From Paenibacillus oralis (GTDB lineage: Bacteria > Bacillota > Bacilli > Paenibacillales > Paenibacillaceae), in contig NZ_RRCN01000001.1 of the NCBI RefSeq assembly GCF_003863965.1, positions 4,608,304 through 4,672,303 on the forward strand: a stretch of 64,000 bases of DNA. The letters run 5' to 3'. The notes beneath the pieces were generated by a model, which worked only from the letters and a program-made list of their open reading frames with translations, did not search any database and had not been told where the DNA came from. This document shows positions 16,297 to 24,348 of this stretch, piece after piece. Both the position numbers and the translations under genes were made by a program. Position 1 is the stretch's first letter. Every line of letters begins with the position of its first letter.

Positions 16297-16396
16297 GCCA
16301 TTCATAGGAATATAAGTACATAAAATGCCGCTAATGGGGATGAACATGCCTGGCTTCGGATAATAAGTATATAAAGTTCCGCTATTTGCGAGGACG
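16297..16396. repeat. intergenic short-repeat array, family A (block 2)
   Basis: Two units (about 16309 and 16362) of the AATAAGTACATAAAATGCCG type, within a 100-nt segment that aligns with 7968-8066 over its whole length, including the spacer between the units. Both blocks lie in convergent or end-of-operon gaps. The rest of the 16075-16445 gap holds the terminator and a short remnant; I see nothing else. Confidence 0.7.
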
Positions 16397-16445
16397 CAAG
16401 CGTTTCGAAGACATGTCAGGCCGTCTACGCTTTGGTTTTGTAGGG

Positions 16446-17720
16446 TCACCCGCCCGGAGCAGCGGTTCCGAGCCTGCGATGCCGGTATTGTTTAGGCGTT
16501 ACGCCGGCGTATTTTTTGAACACCTTGGTAAAATAGCTCTGGTCGTGAAACAGTAGCCGGGCGGAGATGTCGGAAAGGGAGTATGCGGACAAGGCTAACA
16601 GTTGTTTTGCCTCCTCCACCCGCTGCCGTTGAATATATTCGGTCAAGCTGATGCCCGTTTCCCGCCGGAACAGCCGGGAGAGATGAACGGTACTCACGCC
16701 GGAAGCCTTTGCCAACACCGGCAGGGAAAGCTCCTCGTACAGATGATCGAAAATGTAGCGCTGGCAAATTGCAATCGGGCGGGATACGCGCTGATCCAGG
16801 CTGCGCTTTACCCCGTCGGCGAAGTCGCCCAAGGCCGTCTGCAAGGCGTTTTCCACCTTGGTTACCTCCCCAAGCTCCTCAATATGTTGAATGTGCACGT
16901 CGCTCAAAGTGTAAGCTTCCTCCGGAAACATGCCGCCTTCCATGGCCGCCCGTGTCGCCAGGGTGATGACGGTGATGGCGATGTTTTTTTGGTGCCGCAG
17001 GGGACTGCGCCGGGACAAAATGCCCACCCCCTGGTCCGTGAGGACGGCGAAGGCCCGCAACAGCTCTTTTTTGTCCCCGTGCTGGATGTGCTTCAGAAAC
17101 AGCTTTTCGGTGTCCGGTGAATGGTGGTAGACGCCCGCTTCCCGGGTGCCGGAAAGGCGAAGGGAAGTCAGGGCGGCTGGCTTCAAGGCGGAACCCTCGT
17201 CAGCGGGTTCGGACGCATCGATTAAATCAACCAGATCAAGGAATTGGCCGGTAAGCCATTCGTGGACGAGCAGCCCCGCGTACAACAGCCGGCTCTTGTC
17301 GATCACGGGCAGGTTCCGGTAATAAGCGATCCAGGCTGGGCGCTGCCCCTGCGGGACCTTCAGGTCCTGTAGCAGACCGTTCAGCAGTTCCTCCGGCCAG
17401 ACCGCCGAAACCGCCGGACCGATTATGATCCGCCCGCCGGCAAACTCCCCTTCTTCTCCAGTGGAGACGAAGAGGAAGTTTTCCAGGAAAGGGGTGGAAT
17501 GCAGCTTGGGAACGGCGGCGGGGGAGCGTTCGCCGATCCAGCCGGTGACCTGCTCTTGCAAGCCGCCGTATTTTGGATTTACCGGGAACGTGTCCGGGCG
17601 GCAGCTTTGGATCAGGCCCGCTTTATCCGTGCGGATGATGGGCAGCAAAGTTGCTTCATAAAGCAAGTGGCAGAAGTGGTCCAATCGATCTTCGTGATGC
17701 GGCCGTCCAGTCATATTCAT
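16446..17720 (-). CDS. AraC-family transcriptional regulator
   Basis: A 424-residue protein with the two-helix-turn-helix AraC domain at the C-terminus (about residues 315-415): LPVLAKASGVSTVHLSRLFR for the first motif, then SDISARLLFHDQSYFTKVFK and the closing YAGVTPKQYR. The N-terminal 300 residues resemble the PocR/YesN-like sensory region in layout but give no clear ligand motif. GGAGG lies immediately before the first ATG and 7 bp before the third codon, which is also ATG (17714), so translation may begin there. It is divergent from the GH3 gene and is the likely regulator of it. Confidence 0.85.
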   Translation of the reverse strand: MNMTGRPHHEDRLDHFCHLLYEATLLPIIRTDKAGLIQSCRPDTFPVNPKYGGLQEQVTGWIGERSPAAVPKLHSTPFLENFLFVSTGEEGEFAGGRIIIGPAVSAVWPEELLNGLLQDLKVPQGQRPAWIAYYRNLPVIDKSRLLYAGLLVHEWLTGQFLDLVDLIDASEPADEGSALKPAALTSLRLSGTREAGVYHHSPDTEKLFLKHIQHGDKKELLRAFAVLTDQGVGILSRRSPLRHQKNIAITVITLATRAAMEGGMFPEEAYTLSDVHIQHIEELGEVTKVENALQTALGDFADGVKRSLDQRVSRPIAICQRYIFDHLYEELSLPVLAKASGVSTVHLSRLFRRETGISLTEYIQRQRVEEAKQLLALSAYSLSDISARLLFHDQSYFTKVFKKYAGVTPKQYRHRRLGTAAPGG

Positions 17721-17770
17721 CCTCCATGCGGGTTAAATAAATACTATAATTGCAAAAATTATACCATAAT

Positions 17771-17824
17771 GGACAAAAGAATGTCCTTTAAAATAAAAGC
17801 AAATCGATTTTGAAAGCGATACCA
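17771..17824 (+). promoter_or_regulatory. cre site and inverted repeat upstream of the GH3 gene
   Basis: TGAAAGCGATACCA (17811-17824) matches the CcpA cre consensus TGNAANCGNTNNCA at every fixed position and lies just before the GH3 ribosome site, where CcpA would block transcription. Upstream, GGACA-N6-TGTCC (17771-17786) is a small inverted repeat that could be an AraC-type target. Confidence 0.6.
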
Positions 17825-17840
17825 TCACGAGGGAGAGTGC

Positions 17841-20129
17841 GTGCAACCTATGAAACCGAATATCAAGGAAATCATCGCCAAGCTGACTTTGGAAGAAAAA
17901 GCGGGCCTGTGCTCAGGCCTGGATTTTTGGCATACGAAAGGCGTGGAACGGCTGGGGATCCCTTCCGTCATGATGACGGACGGCCCGCACGGCTTGCGCA
18001 AGCAAAGCGCCTCCGCGGATCACCTCGGCCTAAATGACAGCGTGCCGGCCACTTGCTTCCCGTCCGCAGCCGGACTGGCCGCGTCGTGGAACCGCGACTT
18101 GATCCGCAGCGTCGGTGAAGCGCTGGGCAAGGAATGCCAAACGGAAGGCGTGGCCATGCTGCTGGGGCCGGGGGCGAATATTAAGCGCTCGCCGCTGTGC
18201 GGGCGGAACTTTGAGTATTTTTCCGAGGACCCTTATCTGTCTTCCGAAATGGCCGCCCACCATATTCAGGGGGTGCAAAGCCAGGGCGTGGGCACCTCGC
18301 TGAAGCATTTTGCCGTCAACAACCAGGAGCATCGCAGAATGTCTACGGACGCGGTGGTGGACGAGCGGACTATGCATGAAATTTATTTGCGGAGCTTCGA
18401 GGGGGCGGTCGTGCAGTCCCAGCCGTGGAGCGTTATGTGTTCCTACAACCGGGTGAACGGGGAATACGCTTCGGAAAATCATGATTTGTTAACGAAAATT
18501 TTACGCGGAAAATGGGGCTTTGAAGGCTTCGTTGTGTCCGATTGGGGAGCAGTCAACGAACGGGTCCGCGGGCTGGCCGCCGGACTTGAGTTGGAGATGC
18601 CGTCCAGCGGAGGCGCGGGAGACGCCAAAATCGTCACGGCCGTTAAAGACGGCAGCTTGTCCGAAGCGGTGTTGGACCAGGCGGTGGAACGGATTCTTTC
18701 CTTTATATTCAAGGCGGCCGAAAACCGCAAAGAGCAGGCGGCCTTCGATGCGGAGGCGCATCACCGGCTGGCCCGGACCGCGGCCCAGGAGAGCATGGTG
18801 CTGCTGAAAAACGAGGGGGGCATTTTGCCGCTGCGCAAAGCGGGAACGATCGCCGTGATCGGCGAATTCGCCGAAAAGCCCCGTTACCAAGGCGGCGGAA
18901 GCTCGCACGTCAACCCGACGCGCCTGGATCTGGCTTTGGACGAACTGACCAAAGCGACGGGCGGCGGCGCTAAAGTTGTGTACGCCCAAGGCTTCGAGCT
19001 GGACCGGGACGAGTGTGACGCCGAACTGCTGCGCGATGCGGCCCTTAAGGCGGCGGACGCCGACGCGGCGGTGCTGTTTATCGGCCTGCCGGACCGCTAC
19101 GAATCGGAAGGCTACGACCGGACGCATCTGCGGCTGCCGGCTAATCAGCTCGCGGTGCTGGAGGCGGTGGCCGAAGCGCAGCCTCATCTGGTCGTGGTGC
19201 TGAGCAACGGCTCGCCGGTGGAAATGCCGTGGATCGGCAAGGCCAAGGCCGTTCTGGAAGGCTATTTGGGCGGCCAGGCGGCGGGCGGCGCCGTTGCCGA
19301 CATCCTGTTCGGCGATGCGAACCCGAGCGGCAAACTGGCGGAAACTTTCCCCGTACGGCTGGAGGACAATCCCTCCTACCTGTTTTTCCCCGGCGAAGGC
19401 GACCGCGTGGAATACCGGGAGGGCATTTTCGTCGGCTACCGGTACTATGACACCAAGCGCGTGGAGCCGCTGTTTCCGTTCGGTCACGGCCTGAGCTATA
19501 CCACGTTCGAATATGGCGATCTGAAGCTGGATAAAAGCCGGATGCGGGACGATGAAAAGGTCGCGGTCAGCCTGCAGGTCACCAATACGGGCAACCGGGC
19601 GGGCAAAGAAATCGTTCAGCTCTACGTCCGAGACGCCCGAAGCAGCGTCATTCGGCCGGACAAAGAGCTGAAGGGCTTTTGCAAGGTTGAGCTGCAGCCG
19701 GGAGAAACGAAGACGATCGTTTTCGAGCTCGATAAAAACGCATTTGCCTACTACAATGCCACGCTGAAGGATTGGCATGCCGAGTCCGGAGAATACCGGA
19801 TTCTCATCGGCAAGTCTTCTCGTGACATCGTCCTTGAAGGCTCTGTTGAGGTCGTTTCCACGGCCGCGCTGCCCGTCGTATATACGGCCAATTCGCTGAT
19901 CGGCGACTTGATGGAGCAGGCTGCCACCCGGGATATCGGCAAGGAATTGATGGCGGCCACCGGGCTGCTTGCAGCGAGCGGAGACGAGCCGGATGATATG
20001 ATGCTGGCGATGATGAAATACATGCCGCTGCGCGGCGCCGTCGCTTTCAGCCAGGGCAAGTTTACGGACGCGATGCTGTCCGGGGTGTTGGAACGGCTGA
20101 ACGGAGGAAAAGCAAAAGTTGAGAATTAA
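17841..20129 (+). CDS. GH3 family beta-glucosidase
   Basis: Glycoside hydrolase family 3 enzyme releasing terminal beta-linked sugars; probably cytoplasmic, as no signal peptide is present. The 762 residues comprise the N-terminal TIM barrel (to about 300) with the nucleophile Asp in [10 protein letters not shown] near residue 234, the alpha/beta sandwich (about 320-540) with GFELDRDE and [10 protein letters not shown], then a fibronectin III-like domain (about 560-670; [20 protein letters not shown]). A C-terminal helical extension of about 95 residues follows, seen in some Firmicute members. The GTG start is preferred because GAGGGAG is 5 bp upstream. Specificity (glucoside, xyloside or other) cannot be decided from sequence. 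Confidence 0.88.
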   Translation: MQPMKPNIKEIIAKLTLEEKAGLCSGLDFWHTKGVERLGIPSVMMTDGPHGLRKQSASADHLGLNDSVPATCFPSAAGLAASWNRDLIRSVGEALGKECQTEGVAMLLGPGANIKRSPLCGRNFEYFSEDPYLSSEMAAHHIQGVQSQGVGTSLKHFAVNNQEHRRMSTDAVVDERTMHEIYLRSFEGAVVQSQPWSVMCSYNRVNGEYASENHDLLTKILRGKWGFEGFVVSDWGAVNERVRGLAAGLELEMPSSGGAGDAKIVTAVKDGSLSEAVLDQAVERILSFIFKAAENRKEQAAFDAEAHHRLARTAAQESMVLLKNEGGILPLRKAGTIAVIGEFAEKPRYQGGGSSHVNPTRLDLALDELTKATGGGAKVVYAQGFELDRDECDAELLRDAALKAADADAAVLFIGLPDRYESEGYDRTHLRLPANQLAVLEAVAEAQPHLVVVLSNGSPVEMPWIGKAKAVLEGYLGGQAAGGAVADILFGDANPSGKLAETFPVRLEDNPSYLFFPGEGDRVEYREGIFVGYRYYDTKRVEPLFPFGHGLSYTTFEYGDLKLDKSRMRDDEKVAVSLQVTNTGNRAGKEIVQLYVRDARSSVIRPDKELKGFCKVELQPGETKTIVFELDKNAFAYYNATLKDWHAESGEYRILIGKSSRDIVLEGSVEVVSTAALPVVYTANSLIGDLMEQAATRDIGKELMAATGLLAASGDEPDDMMLAMMKYMPLRGAVAFSQGKFTDAMLSGVLERLNGGKAKVEN

Positions 20130-20168
20130 CGAAGAAAAGTAGAAAAAACACGGGCAGCAATAGCCAAC

Positions 20169-20297
20169 TGCAAAAGTACATTTGATTTCTCTTGAAATTC
20201 CGCTTTTGGGCGTTTGAAATGCAAAAGTGCATCTGTTTTGGGGCTGTGGGATAAAAAAGTATCTTTTAGCCGGAAATAAACTGCAGTTTTGCATTTG
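20169..20297. repeat. intergenic short-repeat cluster, family B
   Basis: Two direct copies of TGCAAAAGT(A/G)CAT(T/C)TG plus trailing T-rich bases (20169-20188 and 20220-20239) and a weaker inverted one at 20276-20297. They occupy the first part of the 476-bp gap between the GH3 and POT genes. No coding potential is convincing here. Confidence 0.5.
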
Positions 20298-20414
20298 GCC
20301 AGCATTTTCAGGGCATTCTGGTGAAACCCGCCTGCACTTTCCCCGCGGTATTTCGTGGGATTTCGCATCACCCTTATCCGTTTCCTACTTTGCACTATGT
20401 AGAAATTCCGACAA

Positions 20415-20442
20415 GGACCTAGCCGCCGGCGGGTCTTTTTCT
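20415..20442 (+). terminator. possible terminator in the GH3-POT gap
   Basis: GACC...GCCGCCGGCGGGTC folds into a GC-rich hairpin followed by TTTTTCTT. It lies nearly 300 bp after the GH3 stop, so it may serve a longer transcript or be only a remnant. Confidence 0.45.
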
Positions 20443-20565
20443 TATCCCCATTGGCACCCCCATACCCCAACATCCCCTTTTCGCCACCCAGGTAACGTAA
20501 CAAATGTCCACCTATCCCAACTTTACGCTACCGTTTTGAAATAGGGAATCTGCTATATTTTTAAG

Positions 20566-20579
20566 TGAAAACGGTAACA
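20566..20579 (+). promoter_or_regulatory. cre site upstream of the POT transporter gene
   Basis: TGAAAACGGTAACA matches all fixed positions of the cre consensus. A second, inverted ACCGTTTT core lies about 35 bp upstream. TATATT at 20554-20559 could be the -10 element, which would place the cre at the start point. Confidence 0.55.
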
Positions 20580-20605
20580 TACTACTGACGAAAGAAGGAA
20601 CTACG

Positions 20606-22120
20606 ATGAGCGACGAGTTGCGGCAGGGGCCTGATTCCAACAAAACGAGGCTGGAGGAAGTGCTTGACGACAGAAAGTTTTTTGGGCATCCAAGAGGAGT
20701 GGGGGCTCTGGCGGCGGGTAATTTTTTTAATTCTTTCGCCTGGGGAGCGCTGTATGCGATATTAATTTACTATCTCTATTCTCCGTATTCGCAGGGTCTA
20801 GGATTTACGCAAGGCCAGGCCGCGTCTATGGTTACAGCGATGGGCGCGTGTAATTCCATCTTCGTTATTTTGGGAAGCTGGCTGGCGGACCGGGTGCTGG
20901 GCATGCGCAAAGCTTTGATCATCGGGAACATCGTCAAAGGGACGGCTTTCGGGCTGCTGGCTATCCCGGCATTTTCCCTTGCCCAAGGAAGGATCTTTGC
21001 CATCATCGCTTTGTTTTTGATGTCGCTTCCCATTATGGGGGCGAGCAATGCGTCGCTGACCGGCCAATTGTACCGTAAGAACGATAATGGCAGACGCGAC
21101 GCCGCATTTACGATTCATACCATAGGCAACAATATTGCCGGTCTGATCGCTCCGGTATTGGTCGCTCAAATCGGCATGAAAAACTACCACGTTGGCTTTC
21201 TTATCGCCGCTGTGGCCGCGTTTCTTTATGGTGCCGTGATCTTTTTCACCCAACACAAGTTTTTCGGCCCCCTGGGAGAAAAGCCGATCAAGCCGCTGGA
21301 GCCGGGGAAGTTCGGAAAACTGTTTGTCCGGTTTGTGCTGGTTCTGATTGCGGTTATCGGCATTATTGTCGCCTTGGTGCTGGCCAAAGTCATCTCCTTC
21401 CAGGGCGTGCTGAATATTATTACTTCGGCGACCTTTATTATACCGATCGTCTTCCTGACCAATTTGCTGCGTAAAAAAGACTTAACGGCTGTAGATCGCA
21501 GAAGAATGAAACCTTTCCTCAAATTGTTCGCGGCGCAAATTGTGATGGCGCTCTGCGGGGTTATGTTGACCTCGATGGTGGCTATTTTCATCGACCAGAA
21601 AATCGACCGCCACATTTTCGGCATTGAGGTCGCTCCCGGATCGGTAGGGACCATTTACACCGTTTTAGGATTGGTGCTGGCGCCGGTTTTCGTATGGCTT
21701 TGGACCAAAACGCGCGCAACTCATATTCGGACGACGTATAAATACGGCTTGGGCATCCTTTTCACAGCGCTTGGCTACGGCTTATTAACCATCCCGATTG
21801 TTTTGTTTAAGGACCAGGCGCCGTACAGCTTGCTGTGGATGGTATTTTACTACCTGTTCCTGACCTTTTCGGACAATTTGGTCGGGCCGATCGGTTTATC
21901 TTTTGTGGTCAAATTGTCGCCGGACGCCTACCATACCCAGATGCAGACCGCTTGGGGACAAGCGGGCACGATTGGGAACGGCATCGCCTTAATTTTGTTC
22001 AACTTTTATCAGACGGCGGATCAGCAGGTGAATTTGTTCCCGATCATGACCGCGCTGCTGGTGGTGACGGCTTTGTTCATCTTTGTGTTCTCTAAAAATA
22101 TCGAGAAGGATATGGTCTAA
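20606..22120 (+). CDS. POT/PTR2-family proton-coupled symporter
   Basis: Major facilitator superfamily transporter of the proton-dependent oligopeptide (POT) family, 504 residues with about 14 hydrophobic segments. POT markers are FFGHPRGVGALAAGNFFNSFAWGAL at the N-terminus (a divergent form of the usual ExxER region), the GSWLADRVLG loop near residue 90 and a YRKNDNGRRDAAFTIHTIGNNIAG stretch near 152. POT proteins import di- and tripeptides, though some relatives take other substrates. The stop codon overlaps the start of the GH36 pseudogene (TAATG), so the two were once translationally coupled, which hints at a glycoside-related substrate. Substrate unresolved. Confidence 0.8.
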   Translation: MSDELRQGPDSNKTRLEEVLDDRKFFGHPRGVGALAAGNFFNSFAWGALYAILIYYLYSPYSQGLGFTQGQAASMVTAMGACNSIFVILGSWLADRVLGMRKALIIGNIVKGTAFGLLAIPAFSLAQGRIFAIIALFLMSLPIMGASNASLTGQLYRKNDNGRRDAAFTIHTIGNNIAGLIAPVLVAQIGMKNYHVGFLIAAVAAFLYGAVIFFTQHKFFGPLGEKPIKPLEPGKFGKLFVRFVLVLIAVIGIIVALVLAKVISFQGVLNIITSATFIIPIVFLTNLLRKKDLTAVDRRRMKPFLKLFAAQIVMALCGVMLTSMVAIFIDQKIDRHIFGIEVAPGSVGTIYTVLGLVLAPVFVWLWTKTRATHIRTTYKYGLGILFTALGYGLLTIPIVLFKDQAPYSLLWMVFYYLFLTFSDNLVGPIGLSFVVKLSPDAYHTQMQTAWGQAGTIGNGIALILFNFYQTADQQVNLFPIMTALLVVTALFIFVFSKNIEKDMV

Positions 22121-23362
22121 TGCCCATCGTCTATCATGAAAAGTCACGACAATTTCATTTATATAATGGTGAACTCAGTTATATTTTTGGTATCATGCCC
22201 AATCACCAGCCGGGACATTTGTATTACGGCAAAAAAATCCGCGACCGGGAGGACTTTTCACATCTGTTGGAACTGGGCTTCCGCGATATGTCCCCCTGTG
22301 TGTTCGAGGGGAATTACATGTTTTCGCTGGAACAGGTCAAACAGGAACTGTCCGTATACGGATCAGGGGACCTAAGACACTGTGGTCTTAATATGGTTCA
22401 GGAAGACGGCAGCCGTACCACCTGTTTTGAGTACGTGAAGCATGAGATTGTTCCCGGTAAACCTGCGCTTGAAGGATTACCGGCGACTTATGTGGAGTCG
22501 GATGGAGAGGCGGAAACCCTTTGCCGGTCTTGACCCGAAGCATCAAAATAAGCAACTTGGGAACGCAAAAAATCCGGCTGGATTCCGCAATGAGTTTGAA
22601 TCTCGATCTCCCGGACAAAGACTATGAAATGATCGAATTGACCGGAGCTTGGGGCAGGGAGCGGCATATTCAAACGCACGTCCTGCATCAGGGCGTCCAG
22701 AGCATCTACAGTTTGCGTGGACACAGCAGTCATCATTATAACCCTTTCATCGGCTTGAAAAGGAAAGGAACGACGGAATTTTCCGGGGAAGCGCTCGGAT
22801 TTAGTCTGATCTACAGCGGCAATTTTTTGGCGCAGGTAGAGGTGTTTCGGCGGTTCCCAACCATCAAACCCACCGCAGCGCTCCGCTGGCCACCAGAGGG
22901 GACGTGGCTTATTTTGGAACCTTCGGCTATGAACTGGATCTGAACCTGCTATCTGACGAGGAAAAGGCAATGGTCCGGGAGCAAGTCGAATTTATGAAAA
23001 AAAACCGGGAGCTTATCCATCAGGGCATCTTTTATCGGCTGGCTAGTCCGTTTGCAGGAAACGTAACCGCCTGGATGGTTATCTCCAAGGATCGGAATCG
23101 GGCCATTGTGGGGTATTATCGTACGCTGACCGAAGTTAATGTCGGGTATAAGCGGTTGAAGCTGGCTGGGCTGGATGGGGATAAAAAGTACCGCATCACC
23201 AATGCCGGCAAACGTGACTACTATGGAGACGAATTGATGGCAATCGGAATCCTGTTAAACGACAGCACTTCCGGAGACTATCTGTCCAAAGTCAGCCTTG
23301 TTTTATTTTTAACACCAAAAAATCTACCTAATTGGATAGATGCAAATCATTTCTTGTTATAG
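22120..23362 (+). pseudogene. decayed GH36 alpha-galactosidase lacking its catalytic barrel
   Basis: Three fragments in different frames match successive parts of a GH36 alpha-galactosidase (normally about 730 residues). 22120 to about 22520 gives the N-terminus (HLYYGKKIRDREDFSHLLEL). About 22525-22845 gives the rest of the supersandwich domain (HQGVQSIYSLRGHSSHHYNP, SGNFLAQVEV). About 22848-23362 gives the C-terminus (VPNHQTHRSAPLATRGD, FGTFGYELDLN). At the first junction some 25 residues are missing. At the second the whole TIM barrel with both catalytic Asp residues is gone, and the parts are out of frame. It cannot encode an active enzyme. It overlaps the POT stop codon and, at its end, the convergent AraC gene by 16 bp. 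Confidence 0.85.
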
Positions 23363-24204
23363 TGCTTGCAATAAAAAGTTTTGCGGTACTCTGTGGGGGT
23401 GACGTTCACATATTTTTTAAACAGGCGCATGAAATATTTCGCGTCCTCATACCCGACTTCAGAGGCGATTTCAATAATGCTTAGGTCGGTTTCGGTCAAC
23501 AGTTCTTTCGCGTGCTTCAGTCTGAATTTGATAATCTGTTCCGAAATTCCGATTCCCGTGTTTTCCTTGTAAATTCTGGACAAATAGTTCTTGTTGTATT
23601 TGAAATGATCGGCGATTTGTTCGAGCGTGATGTCTTCAAAGGCATGGATGCGGATCCAGTCCTGAATCGGCTGCAGCCGATTGCCGTTGGACGCTTTTTG
23701 GATCAGATAACTCCTGATTTCCGCGGTCAATTCATATAAAAGGCAGGTTAAATAGGCGTCTAAGTAGCTCCTCGGTTTCTTTTCCTGATATAAATCGAGC
23801 AGTTGGTTGAACATGACATGAAAGCGCCGGGAGTCTATTTTGTTGGTGTATATGGGCAAAATGATCATCTCGTCCGGGTCTTTTTCGTTGATTTTCCGGA
23901 TGACTTCCTCTTCGCTTTTAGGGCCTAAATGAGCCCCCGAGAAATGCAGCCAGTGAAATTTCAGGCGACCTTCGCAAACTTTAAGCCCACGGTGAAACGT
24001 GTGCGGGGGAATGAGCAGGATCTCTCCCGCTTCAATGGCGTAGGGAATATGGTTGCTTTCGATATACAGGGTCGAATCGACGGGACAGATAATTTCATAA
24101 CTATCGATGACCCTTTCTTTGTGGATCCAGGGTTGATTGGTAAGAAAGGTGCCCGCGGACAAAAAGGCCGCCTGTTCCGAATATTCTTCATCAACAAAGT
24201 ACAT
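23347..24204 (-). CDS. AraC-family transcriptional regulator with cupin sensor
   Basis: The start is set at 24204 (ATG, protein MYFVDEEYSEQ...) because GGAGGAG lies 7 bp upstream; 17 more upstream codons are open but have no ribosome site. The 285-residue protein has an N-terminal AraC-type cupin (about residues 15-150; EAGEILLIPPHTFHRGLKV, LKFHWLHFSG) and a C-terminal double helix-turn-helix (ITLEQIADHFKYNKNYLSRI; LSIIEIASEVGYEDAKYFMR; VNVTPTEYRK). It is divergent from the GH127 gene and so is likely its regulator, probably responding to an arabinose-containing sugar (inference). Confidence 0.87.
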   Translation of the reverse strand: MYFVDEEYSEQAAFLSAGTFLTNQPWIHKERVIDSYEIICPVDSTLYIESNHIPYAIEAGEILLIPPHTFHRGLKVCEGRLKFHWLHFSGAHLGPKSEEEVIRKINEKDPDEMIILPIYTNKIDSRRFHVMFNQLLDLYQEKKPRSYLDAYLTCLLYELTAEIRSYLIQKASNGNRLQPIQDWIRIHAFEDITLEQIADHFKYNKNYLSRIYKENTGIGISEQIIKFRLKHAKELLTETDLSIIEIASEVGYEDAKYFMRLFKKYVNVTPTEYRKTFYCKHYNKK

Positions 24205-24311
24205 GCTGCCAACTCCTCCAATTTCGAACTCGGATATATAGTAAATATAATCCACCTATTCTTTTTTTGAACTACTTACTTCAAAAATGTTTTCTTGTAA
24301 CATGAATGGTG

Positions 24312-24325
24312 TGAAAGCGATTAAA
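24312..24325 (+). promoter_or_regulatory. cre-like site before the GH127 gene
   Basis: TGAAAGCGATTAAA differs from the cre consensus only at the penultimate C. It lies 23 bp before the GH127 start codon. Confidence 0.45.
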
Positions 24326-24348
24326 AGTTTAGTTTAGGGGGAAAGCCG

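Noticed and set aside
18501-20294. 597-codon open frame antisense to the GH3 gene
   Set aside because: Same reasoning: compositional shadow of a GC-rich gene whose forward frame has GH3 and fibronectin-like motifs.
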